Shown one piece after another: positions 57,179 to 64,000 of a stretch of DNA of 64,000 nucleotides (position 1 is the stretch's first letter; each line of letters opens with the position of its first letter). The position numbers and the translations under genes are program-made. A model generated the notes under the pieces. It searched no databases. It worked only from the letters and a program-made list of their open reading frames with translations, and was not told the DNA's origin. This DNA comes from Streptomyces aquilus (GTDB lineage: Bacteria > Actinomycetota > Actinomycetes > Streptomycetales > Streptomycetaceae): assembly GCF_003955715.1 (NCBI RefSeq), contig NZ_CP034463.1:7006001-7070000 (forward strand). Reading direction: 5' to 3'.

Positions 57179-58377
57179 CCAGCACCAACCCGCCCGCCCC
57201 GTCCATCGACGGTGCCGCGCTGTTCGACGACGTCGAAGCGTTCCACCGCCGCTTCAACATCTTCCCCAGTGAAGCTGCCTACGTGGCCGTGACCCTCTGG
57301 GACGCGCACGCCCACCTGCTCGACTGCTTCGACTCCACGCCGCGCATCGCCTTCCTGTCCCCTGAGCCGGGGTCGGGTAAGTCCCGCGCACTGGAGATCG
57401 TGGAAACCCTGGTGCCCAACAAGATGTCTGCGGTGGACGCGTCGACATCTGCGCTCTTCCGCGCGGTGTCCGGTATCGAGGGTGAGCGCCCCACGATCAT
57501 CTTCGACGAGATCGACACCGTATTCGGCCCCAAGGCCGGAGAGAACGAGCAACTCCGCGGCTTCCTCAATGCCGGACACCGGCGGGGGCGGCTCATGTAC
57601 CGGTGCGTCGGCGATGGCGCCAACCAGACTGTTCAGGGCTTCCCGTCCTACGCCGCCGTGGCCATGGCCGGACTCGGCTCGCTGCCCGACACGATCCTGA
57701 CGCGCTCGGTCATCGTCCGCATGCGCAAGCGCGCTCCGAACGAGAAGGTCGAGCCCTACCGCGAGCGCATCAACGAGAGGGAAGGGCACGCCCTGCGGGA
57801 TCGCCTCGCCGAATGGGCGGACACCGTGCGCGAACAAGTCGCCAGCGGGTGGCCTGAGATGCCGGAGGGCATCACGGACCGGCCCGCCGACGTCTGGGAA
57901 CCCCTGCTCGCGGTTGCCGACGCGGCCGGCGGCGCTTGGCCGGAGCGCGCCCGTCTCGCCTGTGTGGAGTTGGTCCGCGCGGCACAGGACAACAGCGAAA
58001 CCTCCCTCGGGGTCCGCCTGTTGACCGACCTCCGCGACCACGTGTTCAACGGTGCCGATCGTGCCCCCACGGCGGTCATCCTGGACCGGCTCAACAGCCT
58101 CGAAGACGCCCCCTGGGGTGACCTCAACGGCCGGCCCCTCGACTCCCGGCGGCTCTCGCGCATGCTCAAGGAGTACATGCAGGCGGACAACAAGCCGATC
58201 AAGGCCCGCAACATGCGGACCGCGGCCGGACTGCTCAAGGGCTACTACGCGGCTGACCTGCGCGACGCATGGATGCGTTACTGCCCGCCGCCGCTTCCGC
58301 CCCTCCCGGCGTCCGCTACATCCGCTACACCGGCCACGCCCGACGCTGAGCCGCTTCTGACCAGCGTCAACGCGTAG
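57175..58377 (+). CDS. DUF3631 ATPase (replication-associated)
   Basis: A 400-residue P-loop ATPase. Walker A is SPEPGSGKS (62-70), Walker B IIFDEID (107-113), then a typical FLNAGHRRGRLMYRCVGDG and sensor-like LTRSVIVRMRKRAP. The second half, with a helical DUF3631 domain, has RLSRMLKEYMQADNKPIKARN. DUF3631 proteins accompany Prim-Pol in AICEs and are thought to act as replicative helicase. Iteron copies start within its last codons. The start is in the ATGA overlap with the zinc-ribbon gene. Confidence 0.9.
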   Translation: MTSTNPPAPSIDGAALFDDVEAFHRRFNIFPSEAAYVAVTLWDAHAHLLDCFDSTPRIAFLSPEPGSGKSRALEIVETLVPNKMSAVDASTSALFRAVSGIEGERPTIIFDEIDTVFGPKAGENEQLRGFLNAGHRRGRLMYRCVGDGANQTVQGFPSYAAVAMAGLGSLPDTILTRSVIVRMRKRAPNEKVEPYRERINEREGHALRDRLAEWADTVREQVASGWPEMPEGITDRPADVWEPLLAVADAAGGAWPERARLACVELVRAAQDNSETSLGVRLLTDLRDHVFNGADRAPTAVILDRLNSLEDAPWGDLNGRPLDSRRLSRMLKEYMQADNKPIKARNMRTAAGLLKGYYAADLRDAWMRYCPPPLPPLPASATSATPATPDAEPLLTSVNA

Positions 58378-58536
58378 CAGACCGACCACTTACCAGCCGC
58401 TACACCGCCCTCCCGGGCCGCTACATCCGCTACATCCCCGGGGCGGTGTGGCGGCTCTATCCGCTACACGCTACGCATCCGCTACACGAAACAGGCCCCT
58501 GACCTGCGATGTAGCGGATGTAGCGGATGTAGCGGA
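58312..58536. other. candidate replication origin with nonamer iterons
   Basis: The nonamer TCCGCTACA occurs at 58312-58320 and 58321-58329 (inside the DUF3631 gene end), in several copies at about 58397-58487 with a one-base variant, and as its complement TGTAGCGGA in three head-to-tail copies at 58510-58518, 58519-58527 and 58528-58536. Such arrays with opposed clusters are characteristic of iteron-controlled origins. It lies just downstream of the primase/ATPase operon and upstream of xis. Confidence 0.75.
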
Positions 58537-58578
58537 CCTGGGGGAGGGCAGGCGTAGCCAGGGCGACGAGGAGACAGC

Positions 58579-58770
58579 GTGGGCAAGCCGCGCGACGAAC
58601 TGCTCACCATCCCGCAGGTAATCGAAGAGATCGGAGTTCCCCGGGCCACCTTCTACCGGTGGCGCTCGTGCCGGAAAGGGCCGAAATCCATCAAGCTCCC
58701 GAGCGGCGCAGTACGGATTCGTCGTTCCGAACTCGAACGCTGGCTGACCTCGTTGGAGGAAGCCGCGTGA
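58579..58770 (+). CDS. xis: excisionase (MerR-like small helix-turn-helix)
   Basis: A 63-residue protein with an excisionase-type winged helix: LLTIPQVIEEIGVPRATFYRWRSCRKGPKSIKLPSGAVRIRRSELERWL. The length and fold match AICE Xis proteins that bend DNA at att to direct excision. The GTG at 58579 has GAGGAGACAGC upstream. It overlaps int as GTGA, so Xis and Int are made together. Confidence 0.9.
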   Translation: MGKPRDELLTIPQVIEEIGVPRATFYRWRSCRKGPKSIKLPSGAVRIRRSELERWLTSLEEAA

Positions 58771-60236
58771 CGAGTAACAACCCGGGGGCCGGACAGATCA
58801 ACAGTCCGGCCCCCGAGGGGTTTTCCTTCGACGTGCGTCTCTGGAATATCACCAAGGTGCAGAGCAAGACCCGGCCGCATCAGCTCCGTTGGAAAGTCGG
58901 CGGGAAGGTCAGTAGTGCCACCTTCGCGACGATCGCACTCGCGCAGAGTCGGCGTTCCGAACTCTGGCAAGCCATGCGCCGGGGCGAGGCTTTCCGGATC
59001 AGCGACGGGTTGCCGGAATCGGAGGTACGGCGAGCGGAAGCCGCGGAAGCGGCGAAGAACGCAGCGAAGGAGGACCCCACTTGGTGGGACTTCTCGCGCG
59101 AGTTCATGAAACGGCGGTGGCGCACCGCCGCGGCGAAGACGCGAGAAGGGTTCGCGGACAGCCTCGCCACCGCGGCTCTGGGCATGATGGGGGAGGGCGC
59201 CGACGCACCCGAACTCCGTGTCGTGCGGCGTGCCGTCAGGTGGGCCATCGTGCCGGCGCACGCGAGCGAGGAGCCGCCGCCGGACCTGGAGAAGGCCACG
59301 GCGTGGCTGCGGGAGCACTCCCTCCCGCTCTCCGCTCTGGGGAACCGCAGCGTGGCGGAAGACGTCCACTACCGGCTCGCCTACAAGCTCGACGGCAAGT
59401 TGGCGGCCAAGGACACCTATAAGCGTCGTCGCCGCTGCTTCAACGCGGCCATGACGTACGCGATTCAGAGGGGGTACCTGGACGAAAACCCGCTCGCTGG
59501 ATTGGAGCGCCCCTCCACCGCAGCAAGCGGCCCTATCGACCCGCGAGTCCTGATGAACCAAGCGCAGGGGCGAGAGTTCCTGACGGCCGTCTCGTACGTG
59601 GGATCGGTCCACAGAAACCGGGGGAGACGTCTGGTCGCGTTCTTCGGCTGCATTCTCTACGCCGCCATGCGCCCCGCCGAAGTAGTGGGGCTGAAGCTGG
59701 AGAACTGCCACTTGCCGGACCAGGGTTGGGGCGTTCTCACCCTCCGCGAAACTCGCCCCGTATCGGGGAAGAAGTGGACGGATTCCGGCGAGCGGCACGA
59801 CAAGCGCGGGCTGAAGATGCGGGACCCCGCCGCGGACCGCCCCGTGCCGATTCCACCCGTCTTGGTGGCCATGCTCCGAGCGCACGTGAAGGAGTTCGGC
59901 ACGGCGGCGGATGGCCGGTTGTTCCAGAACGAGCGGGGCGGTCTGGTCGGCACGTCCAGCTACTGGCGCGTCTGGCAGGAGGCGCGACAGTACGCCTTCC
60001 CGCCGTACAAGTACGCGTCGCCGCTCGCCCGGAGGCCCTACGACGGCCGCGCCACCTGCATCACGGACTGGCTCCGCTCGGGCCTCCCCGTGGCGGAGGT
60101 GGCCCGTCGCGCCGGTACCTCCCCGGAGGTCATCGACCGCCACTACGCCGGCTGCGTCGACAACAGCGAGGAGGAGAACAACAGGAAGATCGAAAAGACG
60201 ATGGGGTGGGCGTCGGCGGACACCCCCGGCGCCTAG
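58767..60236 (+). CDS. int: tyrosine-family site-specific integrase
   Basis: A 489-residue integrase. An arm-binding/core-binding N-terminal half (1-270) is followed by the catalytic domain: the first Arg in YAAMRPAEVVGLK (Arg302), Arg428 in RPYDGRAT, and the nucleophile Tyr460 in DRHYAG. In typical AICE integrases box II reads YDLRHA, followed by GHS; here these are YDGRAT and GTS, so the usual histidines are replaced. Activity may still be normal, but it is a notable variant. The GTG overlaps the xis stop. The gene ends 131 bp before the tRNA, the usual place next to attP. Confidence 0.93.
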   Translation: MTSNNPGAGQINSPAPEGFSFDVRLWNITKVQSKTRPHQLRWKVGGKVSSATFATIALAQSRRSELWQAMRRGEAFRISDGLPESEVRRAEAAEAAKNAAKEDPTWWDFSREFMKRRWRTAAAKTREGFADSLATAALGMMGEGADAPELRVVRRAVRWAIVPAHASEEPPPDLEKATAWLREHSLPLSALGNRSVAEDVHYRLAYKLDGKLAAKDTYKRRRRCFNAAMTYAIQRGYLDENPLAGLERPSTAASGPIDPRVLMNQAQGREFLTAVSYVGSVHRNRGRRLVAFFGCILYAAMRPAEVVGLKLENCHLPDQGWGVLTLRETRPVSGKKWTDSGERHDKRGLKMRDPAADRPVPIPPVLVAMLRAHVKEFGTAADGRLFQNERGGLVGTSSYWRVWQEARQYAFPPYKYASPLARRPYDGRATCITDWLRSGLPVAEVARRAGTSPEVIDRHYAGCVDNSEEENNRKIEKTMGWASADTPGA

Positions 60237-60281
60237 CGCATCTCTATCGCAGGTCTATCGCGACCACCGCGAACCAACGAC

Positions 60282-60318
60282 AAAGGGCGGGACCCAGTGA
60301 GACTGGGTCCCGCCCTTT
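60282..60318. terminator. int terminator, copy of the tRNA-Arg terminator
   Basis: A 17-bp stem AAAGGGCGGGACCCAGT (60282-60298) and 60302-60318 around GAG, followed by TTTT-rich sequence on one strand and AAAG on the other. It can stop int and, from the other side, the tRNA transcript. The 45 bases 60271-60315 match 41946-41990 with only three changes, so the element carries a copy of the host tRNA's own terminator. Confidence 0.88.
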
Positions 60319-60367
60319 TGTGTCGGCATCTGCCCTGGTCAGACCATGATCTAGGTCTATGACCGGC

Positions 60368-60412
60368 AAGTGCCCACGGCAGGATTCGAACCTGCGCACA
60401 CGGTTCCGGAGA
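60368..60412. other. attR: 45-bp att repeat inside the tRNA-Arg gene
   Basis: Identical to 41995-42039. It lies within the intact tRNA gene, so the element's copy of the 3' half restores the tRNA. Close to it, between int and the tRNA, the motif AGGTCTAT occurs twice (about 60250 and 60353) and CTCTATCGC once; these are candidate arm-type Int sites. Confidence 0.95.
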
Positions 60413-60442
60413 CCGTTGCTCTATCCCCTGAGCTACGCGGGC
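60371..60442 (-). tRNA. tRNA-Arg (anticodon CCG)
   Basis: The 72-nt minus-strand sequence folds as a standard cloverleaf: acceptor GCCCGCG/CGTGGGC with one G-T pair, D stem GCTC/GAGC, anticodon stem ACGGT/ACCGT around CTCCGGA, and T stem GCAGG/CCTGC with loop TTCGAAT. The anticodon is CCG, reading CGG. CCA is not encoded. It is the insertion site of the AICE. Confidence 0.96.
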
Positions 60443-60603
60443 GTCCGCCGCACTGTGCGCGGCGACGGGTAGAACCCTACCAGCTTCGATGGGGTCTTCA
60501 TGAACAGGTATTTCCGGCGGTCAGGGGCGGCCCGCGGTCCCCGGTAGGGGTGGAAGTCGGGAAAACCCGGACGCGATGGCCGGTCCCGACCTACTCTCGA
60601 GTT

Positions 60604-61074
60604 GTGCCAGGCGCCTCGGGCCGGGTGCTTGTTGTGGACGACAACAAGGTCATCCGGCAGTTGATCAGGGTCAATCTCGAGCTGGAGGGTCTCGAGGTCG
60701 TGACCGCGGCCGATGGTGCCGAGTGTCTGGATGTCGTTCATCAGGTGCGGCCCGATGTGGTGACCCTTGATGTGGTGATGCCCCGGCTTGACGGGCTTCG
60801 TACCGCCGCCCGACTGCGCTCCGATCCCCGGACCCGCGACCTTCCCCTCGCCATCGTCAGCGCCTGTACGCAGCACGAGGTCGAGAGCGGCCTTGACGTC
60901 GGCGTCGACGCCTTCCTCGCCAAGCCCTTCGAGCCCGCCGAACTCGTACGGCTCGTACGGCAGTTGATGGAGCGCAGGCATGGCGTGGAACAGGCGGACG
61001 AGAGCGACGACGCGGTCTTCGACAGCGTCCTCGGCGCCGGTGAGGCCGAGCGGGCCGGGCAGGCGGGCGGCTGA
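60604..61074 (+). CDS. orphan CheY-like response regulator
   Basis: A 156-residue protein that is mainly a receiver domain: VLVVDDNKVIRQLI with Asp12/Asp13, the phospho-acceptor Asp56 in VVTLDVVMPRLDG, and Lys107 in FLAKPFEPAEL. A short acidic Ala/Gly tail replaces any output domain. The GTG at 60604 is used. No kinase is near. It lies in a conserved position upstream of the arginyl-tRNA-synthetase-like gene and lysA in Streptomyces, so it probably works by protein contact. The 161 bp before it from the tRNA contain nothing else. Confidence 0.88.
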   Translation: MPGASGRVLVVDDNKVIRQLIRVNLELEGLEVVTAADGAECLDVVHQVRPDVVTLDVVMPRLDGLRTAARLRSDPRTRDLPLAIVSACTQHEVESGLDVGVDAFLAKPFEPAELVRLVRQLMERRHGVEQADESDDAVFDSVLGAGEAERAGQAGG

Positions 61075-61309
61075 GGCCGAGGTCGCGGTCGAGGCGGAGG
61101 CTGATCGGCGATGCCGTCTGCTTCGTGGAGCGGTGGTTCGTGATGAGGGGCCGTGGCTCGTCGGCGGGGTGCGCTCGGCACGGGCCTTGCACGTCTGGAG
61201 CGTCCGCCAGGGGGCGTCAGGCTCCACCGCCGTCCACGGGCGTCCACATCCCGGACCATCCGTTAAACCGACTCGCCTACCCACCCCCCTCCTCCCATAC
61301 GCTGGTCCC

Positions 61310-62542
61310 GTGACCCCCGTCGAGCTCTCCCGTACCGTGCTGCGCGCGGTCCGTCGCGCTGTCGACGGTGGAGAGCTGAGCGTGACGGTTCCGGGACGGG
61401 TCGTCGTCGCGCCTCCCGGGCCCGGCGGCTGCGGTGACTACGCCACCAACATCGCCCTCCAGCTCGCCCGCCCCGCCGGCCGGCCGGCGGACAAGGTCGC
61501 CGAGATCCTGCGGGCCCATCTCCTCGACAGCCCCGGTGTCACCGACGTCGTCGTCACCGGGCCCGGCTTCCTCAACATCAGCCTGCGCGACTCCGGCTCC
61601 GGCGCGCTCGTCGAGGAGATCCTCCGGCGCGGGCGGCGCTACGGATGGGTGGAGGACGGGTCCATCGGTGAGATCGTCCAGCTGCACGCGCCCCACGAGG
61701 TCCGCGCCGTCGTCACCATGGACGCCGTCTCCCGGCTCCTCCGCTCCCAGGGCGCCCTCGTCCGGAACACCTGCGAGGCCCGTCCCGAGCCGGAGTGGAC
61801 CGACCTCCTCGGCGCCCACATCGACGCCTTCGGCACCCCCGAGACCCCGGCCCCTCTCGACGCCCCCCGCAGCCAGGCAGCCACGGCCACCCCCGTCGCG
61901 CCGGCCTCCCGCGACGCCCTCGTCTCACCGGCGCCCGCCCCCAACACCCCCACCTCAACCTCCACCCCCACCCCCACCCCCCTCAACGTCACCATCCGCC
62001 CCGTCCCCGCCCCCACCGACCCCACCCCCCTCGGCCGCGACGCCGCCCGCTGGGCCCTGTTGCATCCCGCCGTCCACGACCGGCCCCGTATCACCGACGA
62101 GCACCTCGTCCAGCGCGAGAGCAACCCCCTCTTCCGCGTCCGTTACGCCCACGCCCGCACCCGGGCCCTCAGCCGTAACGCCGCCGACCTGGGCTTCACC
62201 TCGGAACCAGCCGCGCTCGCCGAACTCACCGCATCCGGCGAACCCGGCGAACCCGGCGAACCCGGCGAACCCGGCGACGTACGGCACGGCCTCACCCCGC
62301 TGCTCGCCGACCACCCCCGGGTCCTCGCCCGGGCGGCAGCCGACCGCGCCCCCGACCGTCTCGCCCGGCACCTCGTCACCGTCGCCGATGCCGTGCTCAC
62401 CCTCCTGCCCGGCGTGCTGCCGCGCGGTGACGAGAAACCCTCGGCCGCCCACCGTGCCCGGCTCGCCCTCGCCGAAGCCGCCGGGACGGTGCTGGCCGGT
62501 GGCCTGTCCCTGCTCGGCATCGACGCACCCGACCACATCTAG
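61310..62542 (+). CDS. arginyl-tRNA-synthetase-like protein without catalytic core
   Basis: A 410-residue paralogue of ArgRS. Residues 1-115 match the N-terminal Add-1 tRNA-contact domain (GDYATNIALQLARPAGRPADKVAEILRAHLL, VVVTGPGFLNISL). The HIGH/KMSKS Rossmann core is missing; a Pro/Thr/Ala low-complexity linker (about 165-240) takes its place. The C-terminal DALR-type anticodon-binding domain (about 245-410) follows, with NPLFRVRYAHARTRALSRNAADLG. It cannot charge tRNA; a regulatory or tRNA-binding role tied to lysA is likely. A 9-bp repeat gives a GEP run near 305. The GTG at 61310 has no strong ribosome site, so the start is less certain. Confidence 0.85.
   Translation: MTPVELSRTVLRAVRRAVDGGELSVTVPGRVVVAPPGPGGCGDYATNIALQLARPAGRPADKVAEILRAHLLDSPGVTDVVVTGPGFLNISLRDSGSGALVEEILRRGRRYGWVEDGSIGEIVQLHAPHEVRAVVTMDAVSRLLRSQGALVRNTCEARPEPEWTDLLGAHIDAFGTPETPAPLDAPRSQAATATPVAPASRDALVSPAPAPNTPTSTSTPTPTPLNVTIRPVPAPTDPTPLGRDAARWALLHPAVHDRPRITDEHLVQRESNPLFRVRYAHARTRALSRNAADLGFTSEPAALAELTASGEPGEPGEPGEPGDVRHGLTPLLADHPRVLARAAADRAPDRLARHLVTVADAVLTLLPGVLPRGDEKPSAAHRARLALAEAAGTVLAGGLSLLGIDAPDHI
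62235..62278 (+). repeat. 9-bp tandem repeats (GEP run)
   Basis: Near-perfect 9-bp units of the type CCGGCGAAC repeat about five times in the DALR domain of the ArgRS-like gene and encode consecutive Gly-Glu-Pro triplets. It is a slippage-prone insert within an otherwise conserved helix region, so strain-to-strain length variation is expected. Confidence 0.85.
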
Positions 62543-62559
62543 AGAGCCAGTCACAGATC

Positions 62560-63951
62560 ATGAGCCGTTCCGCCCACCCCGCCGGGCCCCGTCACGCCGA
62601 TGTCCTTCCCGAGGGCCACTACTCCGCGCCGCCCGCCGACCTCAACACCCTCGATCCCAAGGTCTGGGCGCAGACCGTGACACGCAACGAGGACGGTGTC
62701 CTCACCGTCGGCGGCATCAGCGCCACCCAGCTCGCCGAGGAACACGGCACCCCGGCCTACATCCTCGACGAGGCCGACTTCCGCGAGCGGGCGCGCGCGT
62801 GGCGTACCGCCTTCGGGGCCGACGCCGACGTCTTCTACGCCGGCAAGGCGTTCCTGTCGCGTGCCGTCGTGCGCTGGCTGCACGAAGAGGGGCTCAACCT
62901 CGACGTCTGCTCCGGTGGCGAGCTCGCCACCGCCCTCTCCGCCGGAATGCCCGCCGACCGCATCGCCTTCCACGGCAACAACAAGTCGACGGGCGAGATC
63001 CGCAGGGCGATCGAGGCGGGTGTCGGGCGTATCGTCCTCGACTCCTTCCAGGAGATCGTCCGCGTCGCCCACATCGCCCGGGAGCTGGGCAAGCGGCAGC
63101 GCGTGCAGATCCGGATCACGGTGGGGGTGGAGGCGCACACCCACGAGTTCATCGCCACCGCCCATGAGGACCAGAAGTTCGGGATTCCGCTCGCCGGCGG
63201 GCAGGCCGCGGAGGCCGTGCGGCGGGCGCTGCAACTCGACTCCCTCGAAGTCATCGGGATCCACTCCCACATCGGCTCGCAGATCTTCGACATGTCCGGC
63301 TTCGAGGTCGCCGCGCACCGGGTGGTCGGGCTGCTCAAGGACATCCGGGACGAGCACGGGGTCGAACTGCCCGAGATCGACCTCGGGGGCGGGCTCGGTA
63401 TCGCCTACACCAGCGACGACGACCCCCGTGAGCCGCACGAGATCGCCAAGGCGCTCACCGAGATCGTGACGCGGGAGTGCGAGGCCGCGAAGCTGCGGAC
63501 GCCGCGGATCTCCGTCGAACCCGGTCGCGCCATCGTCGGGCCCACCGCGTTCACCCTCTACGAGGTCGGCACCATCAAGCCCCTCGACGGGCTGCGCACC
63601 TACGTCTCCGTCGACGGCGGCATGTCCGACAACATCCGGACGGCGCTGTACGACGCCGAGTACAGCGTCGTTCTCGTGTCCCGGACGAGCGACGCCGAGC
63701 CCATGCTCGCCCGCGTCGTCGGCAAGCACTGCGAGAGCGGGGACATCGTGGTCAAGGACGCGTTCCTGCCCGCCGACCTCGCGCCGGGCGACCTGATCGC
63801 CGTACCGGCGACGGGTGCGTACTGCCGTTCCATGGCGAGCAACTACAACCACGTGCTGCGGCCGCCGGTCGTCGCCGTGCGCGACGGCGAGTCGCGGGTC
63901 ATCGTCCGGCGCGAGACGGAGGAGGACCTCCTGCGTCTCGACGTCGGGTAA
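62560..63951 (+). CDS. lysA: diaminopimelate decarboxylase
   Basis: A 463-residue PLP enzyme of the alanine-racemase-fold decarboxylases. It makes L-lysine from meso-diaminopimelate. PLP-Lys96 lies in VFYAGKAF, CSGGELATAL follows, HSHIGSQI and the phosphate-binding DLGGGLGIAY are present, EPGRAIVG marks the next conserved stretch, and the C-terminal β-domain carries VVGKHCESGD with the active-site Cys and GAYCRSMASNYN with the substrate Tyr. The N-terminus is about 25 residues longer than in many bacteria. It starts 17 bp after the ArgRS-like gene, so the two are an operon. Confidence 0.96.
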   Translation: MSRSAHPAGPRHADVLPEGHYSAPPADLNTLDPKVWAQTVTRNEDGVLTVGGISATQLAEEHGTPAYILDEADFRERARAWRTAFGADADVFYAGKAFLSRAVVRWLHEEGLNLDVCSGGELATALSAGMPADRIAFHGNNKSTGEIRRAIEAGVGRIVLDSFQEIVRVAHIARELGKRQRVQIRITVGVEAHTHEFIATAHEDQKFGIPLAGGQAAEAVRRALQLDSLEVIGIHSHIGSQIFDMSGFEVAAHRVVGLLKDIRDEHGVELPEIDLGGGLGIAYTSDDDPREPHEIAKALTEIVTRECEAAKLRTPRISVEPGRAIVGPTAFTLYEVGTIKPLDGLRTYVSVDGGMSDNIRTALYDAEYSVVLVSRTSDAEPMLARVVGKHCESGDIVVKDAFLPADLAPGDLIAVPATGAYCRSMASNYNHVLRPPVVAVRDGESRVIVRRETEEDLLRLDVG

Positions 63952-63966
63952 GCCCCCACGACGGAA

Positions 63967-63993
63967 GGGCGGAAGATCTCCTGTCTTCCGCCC
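63967..63993 (+). terminator. hairpin terminator after lysA
   Basis: A perfect 10-bp stem GGGCGGAAGA (63967-63976) and 63984-63993 with a seven-base loop starts 15 bp after the lysA stop. No T tract follows, as is normal in Streptomyces. Confidence 0.8.
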
Positions 63994-64000
63994 CCGTACA

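Larger units (their letters stand above)
41995..60412. mobile_element. AICE (integrative conjugative element) in tRNA-Arg(CCG)
   Basis: An integrated element of about 18.4 kb bounded by identical 45-bp repeats of the tRNA 3' half. It carries Int and Xis at the intact-tRNA end, a primase-polymerase and ATPase with iterons, SSB, an FtsK-type TraB transfer ATPase with spread-type genes, and GntR/XRE/Nudix regulation; this is the established gene set of pSAM2-like actinomycete elements that transfer as double-stranded DNA. The left 3 kb is a lower-GC cargo block. All core modules look intact, so the element may still excise and transfer. Confidence 0.95.

Overview
The window is chromosomal DNA of a Streptomyces species. 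Base composition is above 70% G+C except in one island, GTG and TTG starts are frequent, and gene order includes several Streptomyces landmarks: the 5' end of the 2-oxoglutarate dehydrogenase/decarboxylase gene, a HAIR-controlled lon, a complete cvnABCD conservon, a Ku/LigD-polymerase pair and lysA. Identifications come from reading protein motifs; no database search was possible.

Left chromosomal arm (1-41,936): an OmpR-type two-component pair; a spermidine-synthase-like protein; a rhomboid-like membrane protein; a two-gene operon of a SLOG domain fused to four membrane helices plus a multi-domain TIR protein (Thoeris-like in logic); two GNAT acetyltransferases; lon; a secreted GH25 lysozyme; a MarR regulator; a large unknown membrane protein; a PP2C-like phosphatase; the cvnABCD conservon followed by a StyA-type flavin monooxygenase; an NlpC/P60 peptidase; a TetR regulator beside two diiron proteins; an ADP-ribosylglycohydrolase; a PBP2/FtsW-like cell-wall pair; a lipoprotein/histidine-kinase pair; a dual-specificity phosphatase; a NERD protein; a MITE-like palindromic element; a vanadium-haloperoxidase-like PAP2 protein; LigD-polymerase and Ku; an N-terminally extended ketoacyl synthase; and an unknown membrane protein.

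Integrated element (about 41,995-60,412): an actinomycete integrative and conjugative element (AICE) of about 18.4 kb sits in the 3' half of a tRNA-Arg(CCG) gene and is bounded by 45-bp identical att repeats. From left to right it carries a low-GC cargo block (nucleotidyltransferase-like gene plus unknown partner, then a membrane effector-like protein divergent from a TIR protein), a regulatory block (double-wHTH GntR, HD hydrolase, Nudix, XRE with a PLD-like tail), a structured 675-bp control region, a transfer block (small spread-type genes, DUF2637 protein, RRQRL-type zinc protein, TraB/FtsK translocase and a candidate clt site), a replication block (SSB, C5 methyltransferase, primase-polymerase, DUF3631 ATPase, iteron-rich candidate origin), and Xis plus tyrosine integrase next to the intact tRNA.

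Right arm (60,413-64,000): an orphan CheY-like response regulator, an arginyl-tRNA-synthetase-like protein without a catalytic core, and lysA with its terminator.

The most promising candidates for undescribed biology are the two TIR-plus-membrane-protein loci (4,010-6,447 and 43,978-45,294), the nucleotidyltransferase-like pair (42,293-43,893), and the structured leader and duplicated leader hairpins of the AICE.
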